Assembly (NCBI GenBank): GCA_046590195.1
Contig: JBKJTP010000058.1
Span: forward strand, 1-5,015
Length of the DNA stretch: 5,015 nucleotides
Direction of reading: 5' to 3'
DNA from: JBKJTP01 sp046590195
Lineage (GTDB): Bacteria; Bacteroidota; Ignavibacteria; Palsa-1295
The notes below the pieces were generated by a model. That model was not told where the DNA came from and ran no database searches. It saw nothing but the letters and a program-made list of their open reading frames with translations. A program made the position numbers and the translations under genes. This document shows positions 1 to 5,015 of this stretch, piece by piece (position 1 is the stretch's first letter; each line of letters begins with the position of its first letter).

Positions 1-1
1 A

Positions 2-352
2 GAGCCGAAGCACGAAGCAAAGCAGCCCGCTAAACCTGTTGCGAAGCCTGTTGCAAAAGCACCAGCTAAGCCCGAGTCGAAGTCTGCAGCAAAACCTGCG
101 ACGAAGGCGGTTGCCAAGCCTGCTGCAAAACCAGCTCACAAGCCAGCACCAGCAGCTAAAGGCAAGGTAGCTTCAGGTACGATCAAGACCTCTGCATCGA
201 AGACACCAGCGAAAGTAGCTCCGAAGAATCTGCCGAAGGCAGCGCTGCCAAAGAAGGGTGTGACTACGAAGTCGGGGAAAACGAAGACTGGCTCCGCCAA
301 GACGACGAAGACAGGACCGGCATCAAAGAAGCCTGCACCGAAAAAGCGTTAA
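2..352 (+). CDS. C-terminal end of a protein with a Lys/Ala/Pro-rich basic tail (5' truncated)
   Basis: An open frame enters from the left edge and ends at TAA 350-352, giving the last 116 residues of a protein whose start lies outside the window. The whole visible part is low complexity. It has about 30 lysines and only three glutamates, with many loose repeats of the type A-K-P-x-A-K-P in the first half. The second half is richer in Thr, Ser and Gly, and the protein ends in K-K-P-A-P-K-K-R. No folded domain, membrane segment or catalytic motif is visible. Such tails resemble histone H1-like C-termini and occur on bacterial DNA- or RNA-binding proteins, for example some topoisomerases, HU-like proteins and helicases. 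The likely role is non-specific nucleic-acid binding (inference). The identity of the parent protein cannot be told from this window. The frame is supported by the lack of stops and by its end just before a terminator-like hairpin at 384-420. Confidence 0.72.
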   Translation, partial: EPKHEAKQPAKPVAKPVAKAPAKPESKSAAKPATKAVAKPAAKPAHKPAPAAKGKVASGTIKTSASKTPAKVAPKNLPKAALPKKGVTTKSGKTKTGSAKTTKTGPASKKPAPKKR

Positions 353-353
353 G

Positions 354-359
354 TATAAT
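354..359 (+). promoter_or_regulatory. Possible -10 hexamer (TATAAT) before the kinase gene
   Basis: A perfect TATAAT lies two bases after the stop of the upstream gene, in the only AT-rich non-coding stretch before the histidine kinase gene. Initiation here would start a transcript near 366 and put the 384-420 hairpin in the kinase 5' leader. No convincing -35 hexamer is found 16-18 bases upstream, where the sequence is still coding. If the host is a Bacteroidota relative its promoter consensus may differ. This is therefore a weak call. Confidence 0.25.
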
Positions 360-383
360 CTAATTAGGTAATTCGCAATGTAT

Positions 384-423
384 AGCCCTGACGTCTGGCA
401 CTTAGTGACTCGTCAGGGCTTTT
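384..423 (+). terminator. Rho-independent-type terminator or leader hairpin after the basic-tail gene
   Basis: The arms 384-393 (AGCCCTGACG) and 411-420 (CGTCAGGGCT) are a perfect 10-bp inverted repeat with a 17-nt loop. The right arm runs into a short T run at 420-423. The site lies 31 nt after the stop of the upstream gene and 23 nt before the kinase start. It most likely terminates the upstream transcript. The loop is long and the T run short, so termination may be incomplete. The hairpin could also act as a leader structure for the kinase gene. Confidence 0.7.
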
Positions 424-446
424 CATATCAGGCTTATTAATCTTGA

Positions 447-1790
447 TTGAGTAAACTCGCCACGCAGCCAAACGACGTTCAACCCAAACATGCCGACGCA
501 CGGCATGCGCTTGAGCGTTTGCGCCCGCGACCTCGGCGAAAGCGGAAGCGCAACTCGCTGCCGACTTCCGCGAACATCAAGTTCTTTCTACTCTTCCTCT
601 CGATCCTGATCGTACTCGGATCGCTGCTCTATTCCTCACAACTCGTCGATCAACTCCGCAATCGTGAGCACCGGGTGGTGCAGCTCTTTGCACAAGCCAC
701 CTATTATAATATAAACGCTGATCAGCCGAACGACTCCCTCTATCGCATGATCATCGATTTCGCTCGCGAAAGTGAAGTGCCGATCATCCTGACGGATACG
801 AAGGACCAGCCGACGCTGCAACACTTCGACAAGTTCAACTTCAACGTCACGCTCGATTCGACGAAGGATTCGCTTTCAAGGCTGGAAGATCTTCACGATC
901 AGCTGCGTGTGATGGATCAGGCCTATGAGCCGATCGAAATGTTTTATGTCGACCCGGAGATCGGAGATACGACCATAACAAACTACATTCATTACGGCAA
1001 CTCGCTTGTGCTCGATGAGATCGAGTCACTGCCGCTGATCCAGCTATTGCTTGGTACTGTCATCGTGCTCATCGGATATCTCAGCTTCTCGTATCTCAAG
1101 CGCAGCGAGCAATCGAACATCTGGGTTGGCATGGCAAAAGAGACGGCGCACCAACTGGGGACACCGCTATCAAGCTTGCTAGGTTGGGCGGAGTTCTTAC
1201 GTCTCTCGGCAGAACAACCGGGTGAGGTCATGAAGATAGCTGGTGAGATCGAGCGCGACATCGAGCGGCTCAATCGGATCGCCATTCGCTTCTCTAAGAT
1301 CGGATCGGTGCCTGATCTCAAGCCGACAAACCTGGTGGCAGCCATCTCCGACGTGATGAATTACTTCGAAGGTCGCATGCCCCATCTTCGTCGCAATATC
1401 CGGCTCGAGCTTGATACGGAGGAGGACGAGATCGTGCTGCCGATCAACCGCGAGCTTTTCGAGTGGGTGATGGAGAACCTGATCAAGAATGCTTTTGAAG
1501 CCATCGAGAGCAAAGACGGCCTGATCAAAGTGCATATTGAACGGGGACGAGGCGAGACCGTGCTTGTCGATGTCTCGGATACTGGTAAAGGCTTCGAGAT
1601 GCGCCGCAGGAAGGACGTATTCCGCCCCGGATTCAGCACAAAAGCGAGAGGATGGGGATTGGGGCTCAGTCTCGCGAGAAGGATCATCGAAGATTACCAT
1701 CACGGCAAGCTCTTTGTAAAGGACAGTGCCCCAGGGAAAGGTACCACTTTCCGCATGAGACTCCCTCTTCAGGAAAACAAGTCGAGTTAG
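447..1790 (+). CDS. Membrane-bound sensor histidine kinase
   Basis: This 447-residue protein is a two-component sensor kinase that should autophosphorylate on histidine and pass the phosphate to a response regulator. A basic cytoplasmic N-terminus (Arg/Lys-rich around residues 26-35) precedes membrane segment 1 (about 44-62). An extracytoplasmic sensor region of about 130 residues follows, then membrane segment 2 (about 196-216). The helix with the phosphoacceptor (His235, in HQLGTP) starts almost at once, so no HAMP domain fits between them. The ATPase domain shows the N-box (E343-N-L-I-K-N348), the G1 box (D378-T-G-K-G382), an F-box-like FRPGFSTK (392-399), the G2 box (GWGLGL, 402-407) and a final GKGTTF (430-435). 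TTG 447 is chosen because an in-frame TGA sits directly upstream (444-446) and no ATG occurs in frame until residue 101, which would remove membrane segment 1. The ribosome site is poor. No response regulator lies in the window, so partner and signal are unknown. The NUDIX gene follows 35 nt later. Confidence 0.93.
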   Translation: MSKLATQPNDVQPKHADARHALERLRPRPRRKRKRNSLPTSANIKFFLLFLSILIVLGSLLYSSQLVDQLRNREHRVVQLFAQATYYNINADQPNDSLYRMIIDFARESEVPIILTDTKDQPTLQHFDKFNFNVTLDSTKDSLSRLEDLHDQLRVMDQAYEPIEMFYVDPEIGDTTITNYIHYGNSLVLDEIESLPLIQLLLGTVIVLIGYLSFSYLKRSEQSNIWVGMAKETAHQLGTPLSSLLGWAEFLRLSAEQPGEVMKIAGEIERDIERLNRIAIRFSKIGSVPDLKPTNLVAAISDVMNYFEGRMPHLRRNIRLELDTEEDEIVLPINRELFEWVMENLIKNAFEAIESKDGLIKVHIERGRGETVLVDVSDTGKGFEMRRRKDVFRPGFSTKARGWGLGLSLARRIIEDYHHGKLFVKDSAPGKGTTFRMRLPLQENKSS

Positions 1791-1825
1791 CTGTATTTTT
1801 GAGCGGAGTAATCAAGCATAAGTGA

Positions 1826-2260
1826 ATGATCCGAGTAAAAGCAGTAATGCTCATCGAGCACGATGGTCGTTTCCTGTTCGAAGAAAGCCAGGACCGGGTT
1901 AAGGCGGAGACGTTTTACATGCCTTTTGGCGGAGGCGTGGAGTTTAGCGAGTCATCGCGAGATGCAGCAATAAGAGAAGTCAAGGAAGAACTCAACATTG
2001 TCGTGGCTCAACATGAGTTATTGGGTGTGGTGGAGAATCGATTCTCCTTCGAAGGAAAGCCGGGACATGATGTTGTATTTGTGTACCATACTAAGTTGCC
2101 TGAGGACTTCGATCCACTTTCCATAACTCCGGAGATATTCAAGGGGAAAGCGTTAAGACCTGTTTGGCTTACCGAGCAAGAGATCGTGCAGTCGTCGTCG
2201 CCATTTTATCCTGAGGGTATTATCGAGATGGTTACAGCTCTTTACGAAATTCCATACTAA
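1826..2260 (+). CDS. NUDIX hydrolase domain protein
   Basis: This 144-residue, single-domain cytoplasmic protein belongs to the NUDIX family, which hydrolyses nucleoside diphosphates linked to another group X and needs a divalent metal. The NUDIX box G-x5-E-x7-R-E-U-x-E-E-x-G-U is present as G36, E42, R50-E51-V52, E54-E55, N57 and I58. All metal-binding glutamates are kept, and only the late glycine is replaced by Asn57. The length fits a minimal MutT-like enzyme. The substrate cannot be told from the sequence. The ATG at 1826 is the first possible start, because an in-frame TGA ends at 1825. A GGAG lies at 1805-1808, 17 nt upstream, which is farther than usual. The gene sits between the kinase (35 nt gap) and the ABC ATPase (2 nt gap) and may be co-transcribed with both. 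A hand count over 1861-2220 gives about 49% GC, a little lower than parts of the kinase gene, which is too small a difference to claim transfer. Confidence 0.9.
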   Translation: MIRVKAVMLIEHDGRFLFEESQDRVKAETFYMPFGGGVEFSESSRDAAIREVKEELNIVVAQHELLGVVENRFSFEGKPGHDVVFVYHTKLPEDFDPLSITPEIFKGKALRPVWLTEQEIVQSSSPFYPEGIIEMVTALYEIPY

Positions 2261-2262
2261 TC

Positions 2263-3342
2263 ATGGCTGAAGTCACACTCCGCGACGTAGAAAAAAGATA
2301 CGATAACGACACCTTTGCAGTGAAGGGGATCAACTTCTCTGCGAATGATGGCGAGTTCGTGGTGCTTGTTGGGCCATCGGGCTGTGGAAAGTCCACCACG
2401 CTTCGCATGGTCGCGGGCCTCGAGGAGATCACAGGTGGAGAGATCGCAATTGGCGGCACACGTGTCAATGAGAAGGAGCCCAAGGACCGCGATGTGGCGA
2501 TGGTCTTCCAGAACTACGCGCTTTATCCTCACATGACCGTCTTCGAGAATATGGCATTCCCGCTGAAGATGCGGAAGGTGCCGAAGGACGAGATCACGAA
2601 GCAGGTCGAGAGCGCAGCCGAATTACTCAGCATCACTCATCACCTCCAGCGCAAGCCGAAAGAGCTATCTGGCGGTGAACGCCAACGCGTTGCAGTAGGC
2701 CGCGCGATCGTGCGCAAGCCGAAAGTATTCTTGTTCGATGAGCCGCTGTCCAATCTTGATGCAGCACTTCGGACACAGATGCGTGCGGAGCTAAAGCGAT
2801 TGCAACGAAGGCTCGGCGCAACCATGCTTTATGTCACGCACGACCAGATCGAGGCAATGACCATGGGTGACAGGATCGTGGTGATGAACAAAGGGCTGGT
2901 CGAGCAATTCGGCACTCCGACAGATGTCTACAATAACCCTGCGTCAGTCTTCGTGGCACGCTTTCTCGGCACGCCACCAATGAACGTTATCGAAGGTGAA
3001 GTACAAGATGGCACCTTCACTGCGGGCTCAATTAAGATGGCTGCACCGAATATCAGTGGCAAGGCTTTCATGGGCATACGGCCAGAGGCAGTGAGTATCG
3101 ATACGGCCCTAGCTGGCACCACAGTCGAAGGCAAAGCGATGCTTGTCGAGCCGATCGGAAGCGTCACACACGTTTACATCGAGGTACCTGGCGCATCGGG
3201 CGGGAGCTTCGTCGCTAGCATCCCTCACGAGTCGGGCGAGAGTGTCTCTAAGAACTTTATACTCGGAGATACCATTAAATTCATAATACCTGAACGTTCG
3301 GTCCACTATTTTGACGGAGCGACAGGCAAGAGAATCTCCTAG
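2263..3342 (+). CDS. ABC transporter ATP-binding protein, MalK/UgpC/MsmK (carbohydrate importer) type
   Basis: This 359-residue protein is the cytoplasmic ATPase subunit of a binding-protein-dependent importer. The nucleotide-binding domain has Walker A (G37-PSGCGKS44-T), Q-loop Gln83 in VFQNYALYPHMTV, the signature LSGGERQR (135-142), Walker B (VFLFDE, 155-160), D-loop SNLD (163-166) and switch His193 in VTHDQ. From about residue 235 follows the MalK-type OB/TOBE regulatory region, with GIRPE (271-275) and the typical ending HYFDGATGKRI (348-358). Length and C-terminal domain match the MalK/UgpC/MsmK subfamily, which powers uptake of sugars or glycerol 3-phosphate. Family members are often shared between several permeases. 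No permease or substrate-binding protein gene is in the window, so the substrate is open. The ATG comes 2 nt after the NUDIX stop without a visible Shine-Dalgarno, which suggests translational coupling to the NUDIX gene. All catalytic residues are present, so it should be active. Confidence 0.95.
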   Translation: MAEVTLRDVEKRYDNDTFAVKGINFSANDGEFVVLVGPSGCGKSTTLRMVAGLEEITGGEIAIGGTRVNEKEPKDRDVAMVFQNYALYPHMTVFENMAFPLKMRKVPKDEITKQVESAAELLSITHHLQRKPKELSGGERQRVAVGRAIVRKPKVFLFDEPLSNLDAALRTQMRAELKRLQRRLGATMLYVTHDQIEAMTMGDRIVVMNKGLVEQFGTPTDVYNNPASVFVARFLGTPPMNVIEGEVQDGTFTAGSIKMAAPNISGKAFMGIRPEAVSIDTALAGTTVEGKAMLVEPIGSVTHVYIEVPGASGGSFVASIPHESGESVSKNFILGDTIKFIIPERSVHYFDGATGKRIS

Positions 3343-3394
3343 GCTTAGATCTGGGGTCTCAGGTTTTTGAAGTCAGAAACGGTAGCCTTTCAAC

Positions 3395-3400
3395 GAAGGG
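3395..3400 (+). promoter_or_regulatory. Ribosome binding site supporting the GTG start of the NYN gene
   Basis: GAAGGG lies 12 nt upstream of GTG 3413. No similar site stands before the in-frame ATG at 3446, so this site favours the GTG as the start. Confidence 0.45.
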
Positions 3401-3412
3401 CAGTTGTAAGCC

Positions 3413-4048
3413 GTGGGTTCTTATCGCACTATTATTGACAATATAATGGAAATTGCTAATCATCCGCTATTTAGCTCCACACCCACGAACCGAATATCGG
3501 TCTTCGTAGATGGAGAAAACGCCTACTACGCCCAGCGCTCGCTTGGGTGGTTCTTCGATCCCCGCAAACTCCTGGATCATTTCACAGCTGCCTCCACGAT
3601 CGGCGATGCCTTTTGGTACGCCTCGCAGAAGATGCCGCCCGATCCGCGCGAACAACGATTTTATGGTTACCTCAATCATGCTGGCTACACTGTCCGCATG
3701 AAGAGCATCAAGTATTTCCGCGACGAGGCTTCGGGTGAGCTCACACGTAAAGCTAATCTCGATCTCGAGCTGGCGATCGATCTCTTCACAACGATTGCGC
3801 AGTATGATACAGCAGTGCTCGTAACCGGTGATGGTGACTTCGAGCGGGCTGTTGAGCTTCTCCGCAGTTACGGCAAGCGCGTCATCGTTGCATCAACGCA
3901 AGATACGATCGCTCGTGAGCTTCGAAATGCTGTCGGCAAGCACTTCATCGATCTCGCAACGATCCGTCCGCACATCGAGCGCTTTGTAGCATCTGCCGCG
4001 ACTGAGGGAGTAGTGCCGAAGGAAGAACCAATGATCCTTGCAGAGTGA
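3413..4048 (+). CDS. NYN domain protein (LabA/DUF88-like, PIN-like putative ribonuclease)
   Basis: This 211-residue protein has a NYN domain over about residues 27-175. NYN proteins share the PIN nuclease fold and are expected to cleave RNA with metal ions held by acidic residues. The expected acidic positions are visible: FVDGEN (Asp33, Glu35, Asn36), the K-x3-D-x5-D segment with Lys113, Asp117 and Asp123, and TGDGDF with Asp140 and Asp142. The last is followed by the usual helix and the strand GKRVIV (154-159). No signal peptide or membrane segment is seen. The remaining C-terminus (about 176-211) is short and has no known domain. GTG 3413 is used because TAA at 3407-3409 closes the frame and GAAGGG (3395-3400) sits 12 nt upstream. 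ATG 3446 (residue 12) is an alternative that keeps the domain intact but lacks a ribosome site. The gene follows the ABC ATPase by 70 nt and ends just before a strong hairpin. Its RNA target is unknown. Confidence 0.88.
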   Translation: MGSYRTIIDNIMEIANHPLFSSTPTNRISVFVDGENAYYAQRSLGWFFDPRKLLDHFTAASTIGDAFWYASQKMPPDPREQRFYGYLNHAGYTVRMKSIKYFRDEASGELTRKANLDLELAIDLFTTIAQYDTAVLVTGDGDFERAVELLRSYGKRVIVASTQDTIARELRNAVGKHFIDLATIRPHIERFVASAATEGVVPKEEPMILAE

Positions 4049-4069
4049 TACCCAGAGCCGAGCTTTTGC

Positions 4070-4100
4070 AGAAAAGGGACGCTATTAGCGTCCCTTTTCT
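4070..4100 (+). terminator. Strong, probably bidirectional, Rho-independent terminator after the NYN gene
   Basis: The arms 4070-4083 and 4087-4100 form a perfect 14-bp inverted repeat with a 3-nt loop (ATT, 4084-4086). The GC-rich core is GGGACGCT/AGCGTCCC (4076-4083 with 4087-4094), followed by TTTT at 4095-4098. The A run at 4072-4075 mirrors it, so the same element could stop transcription on either strand. It lies 21 nt after the NYN stop and closes the possible transcription unit that starts at the kinase gene. Confidence 0.9.
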
Positions 4101-4111
4101 AATTCAGCGCG

Positions 4112-4138
4112 CGCGTTCATCCATTCGGTTCGAACGCG
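4112..4138. repeat. Inverted repeat CGCGTTC-N13-GAACGCG in the uvrA upstream region
   Basis: The arms 4112-4118 and 4132-4138 are exact reverse complements of 7 bp. The 8-bp palindrome GTTCGAAC (4128-4135) overlaps the right arm. The repeat sits in the roughly 105-nt non-coding stretch between the NYN terminator and uvrA, which is where an operator would lie. It has no T run and is not a terminator. It does not fit the LexA spacings I know (GAAC-N4-GTTC, GTTC-N7-GTTC). An operator role is only a possibility. Confidence 0.35.
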
Positions 4139-4190
4139 AATTCTTCGTACCCAGAAAGCATTTAAACCGAGCTATACGGGATTTTTGAGC

Positions 4191-4195
4191 AGGAG
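4191..4195 (+). promoter_or_regulatory. Ribosome binding site that decides the TTG start of uvrA
   Basis: AGGAG lies 11 nt upstream of TTG 4207, just after an in-frame TGA (4186-4188). Later in-frame candidates (GTG 4309, TTG 4318) have no comparable site. This supports the long form of UvrA with its N-terminal extension. Confidence 0.6.
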
Positions 4196-4206
4196 CAAGG
4201 CAAATT

Positions 4207-5015
4207 TTGGCGAAGACAGAGGCGAAAGCCGCAGGGACAAAGGCGACAAAGGCGACAAAGGCAAAGAAGGAGACGAAGGGCGTAGCGGCGGCAATTATTA
4301 CTCCGAACGTGGCTGCGTTGCATAATGCCCCTGCGCTGCCATCAAGCAGGCGTCCTATCGCGGTGCGTGGTGCACGTGTGCATAATCTGAAAAACGTCAG
4401 CCTCGAGCTTCAGCGCAATCGGCTGATCGTCTTTACTGGCGTCAGTGGTTCTGGAAAGTCGTCGCTAGCGTTCGATACGCTCTATGCCGAGGGGCAGCGC
4501 CGCTATGTCGAGTCACTCTCGGTCTACGCTCGCCAGTTTCTAGAGCGAATGCAGAAGCCGGATGTCGATTCGATAACAGGCATCTCACCTGCTGTTGCGA
4601 TCGAGCAGAAGACGCTCACTCGCAATCCACGGTCGACTGTAGGCACCACGACCGAGATCTACGACTATCTCCGTTTGCTTTACGCGCGCCTAGGCAAAAC
4701 CTATTGCTCGCACTGCGGCCGGCTGGTCACGAGAGACACACCGAAGACGATCGTCGATTCGATCAAGGCGCAATCGAAAGATGGGCAGAAATTCTATCTT
4801 GCCTTCCCGATGCATCGCCACGAGAACCGATCTCTCGATGAAGAGTGGCAGAATCTTCGCTCGCAAGGTTTCTTCCGTTTATTCTTGAAGGGTGAAGGGC
4901 GCATCATCGAGCTCTCAGAAGAGAACCCCAGTCGCATCGCACCGGAGGATGTTCGCATCCTTGTCGATCGTTTGATCTGGAAAAGCGGCGACGAGCAACT
5001 TCACTCACGCATCGC
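4207..5015 (+). CDS. uvrA: UvrA, excinuclease ABC subunit A (3' truncated), with a basic N-terminal extension
   Basis: The first 269 residues of UvrA, the DNA-damage-sensing ATPase of nucleotide excision repair that loads UvrB onto lesions. The conserved part begins at I51-A-V-R-G-A-R-V-H-N-L-K-N, matching the usual UvrA N-terminus. Walker A of the first ATPase module is GVSGSGKSS (78-86). Family motifs follow: AEGQRRYVESLSVYARQF (94-111), GISPAVAIEQKT (125-136), NPRSTVGTTTEIYDYLR (140-156) and CSHCG (167-171). The signature motif, second ATPase module and zinc module lie beyond the edge. About 50 residues precede the normal start. The first 24 are rich in Lys, Ala and Thr (eight lysines) and are partly encoded by a 9-bp tandem repeat. 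TTG 4207 is chosen for its AGGAG and for an in-frame stop at 4186-4188. A later start would drop the extension but has no ribosome site. The gene stands alone after a strong terminator, so it likely has its own promoter. No LexA box was recognised. Confidence 0.96.
   Translation, partial: MAKTEAKAAGTKATKATKAKKETKGVAAAIITPNVAALHNAPALPSSRRPIAVRGARVHNLKNVSLELQRNRLIVFTGVSGSGKSSLAFDTLYAEGQRRYVESLSVYARQFLERMQKPDVDSITGISPAVAIEQKTLTRNPRSTVGTTTEIYDYLRLLYARLGKTYCSHCGRLVTRDTPKTIVDSIKAQSKDGQKFYLAFPMHRHENRSLDEEWQNLRSQGFFRLFLKGEGRIIELSEENPSRIAPEDVRILVDRLIWKSGDEQLHSRI
4237..4263 (+). repeat. 9-bp tandem repeat (ACAAAGGCG, three copies) inside the uvrA extension
   Basis: Three adjacent copies occur, the third ending in A instead of G. 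They are in frame and encode Thr-Lys-Ala three times (residues 11-19). Because the unit is a multiple of three, a change in copy number would lengthen or shorten the basic tail without breaking the frame. Confidence 0.8.

Noticed and set aside
702..712. TATTATAATATA, a -10-like stretch inside the kinase gene
   Set aside because: It lies inside the coding region with no -35 partner recognised and no gene start shortly downstream.
1197..1703. Long open frame on the minus strand (168 codons) opposite the kinase gene
   Set aside because: It lies fully opposite a well-supported kinase coding region, has no recognisable motif, and is the kind of shadow frame this codon usage produces.
1826..2260. 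The NUDIX gene as a recent horizontal acquisition because of its somewhat lower GC
   Set aside because: The difference is only a few percent by hand count over a short gene, and there are no mobile-element ends or repeats next to it.
2257..2821. Several short minus-strand and other-frame open frames over the ABC ATPase gene
   Set aside because: They overlap a gene with every expected ABC motif in order and show no domain or ribosome site of their own.
3344..3368. Hairpin-like CTTAGA/TCTCAG followed by five Ts after the ABC ATPase gene
   Set aside because: The stem is only six pairs with one mismatch and is not GC-rich. It is too weak to call a terminator, though partial termination cannot be excluded.
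3435..3463. TTGACA (3435-3440) and TATAAT (3442-3447) near the start of the NYN gene
   Set aside because: The two hexamers are one base apart, not about 17, and neither has a good partner at proper spacing. They lie inside the coding region if GTG 3413 is the start.
4115..4135. GTTC repeats upstream of uvrA as a LexA box
   Set aside because: GTTC-N9-GTTC and GTTCGAAC do not match the spacings of the LexA boxes I know (GTTC-N7-GTTC or GAAC-N4-GTTC).

Overview
The window carries six protein-coding genes, all on the + strand: two cut by the window edges and four complete. The proteins suggest a Gram-negative bacterium of the Bacteroidota/Chlorobiota/Kapaibacteriota (FCB) neighbourhood. The basis is the histidine-kinase H-box reading HQLGTP instead of the usual H-E/D-x-x-T/N-P, and the general look of the UvrA N-terminal region. 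This taxonomic call is an inference from motif memory, not from a search.

Layout: (i) bases 2-352 are the 3' end of a gene whose product ends in a very basic Lys/Ala/Pro-rich tail. (ii) A perfect 10-bp hairpin with a short T run (384-423) separates it from the next gene. (iii) Next come a membrane sensor histidine kinase (447-1790, TTG start), a NUDIX hydrolase (1826-2260), a MalK/UgpC-type ABC transporter ATPase (2263-3342) and a NYN-domain (LabA/DUF88-like) putative ribonuclease (3413-4048, GTG start). Gaps are 35, 2 and 70 nt with no strong terminator between them, so 447-4048 could be one transcription unit. It ends at a 14-bp perfect hairpin (4070-4100) that looks like a bidirectional terminator. 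(iv) After about 105 nt of non-coding DNA, uvrA begins (TTG at 4207) and runs off the right edge.

The genes do not make an obvious pathway. The kinase has no response regulator here, the ABC ATPase has no permease or binding protein here, and the NUDIX and NYN proteins are generic nucleotide/RNA enzymes. The layout reads as ordinary chromosomal housekeeping and accessory genes packed on one strand. I see no phage genes, transposase, CRISPR array, tRNA or rRNA, and no convincing new multi-gene system. The points most worth a second look are the lysine/alanine-rich extension in front of UvrA (with a 9-bp tandem repeat in its codons), the similar basic tail on the first protein, the hairpin leader of the kinase gene, and the inverted repeat upstream of uvrA.
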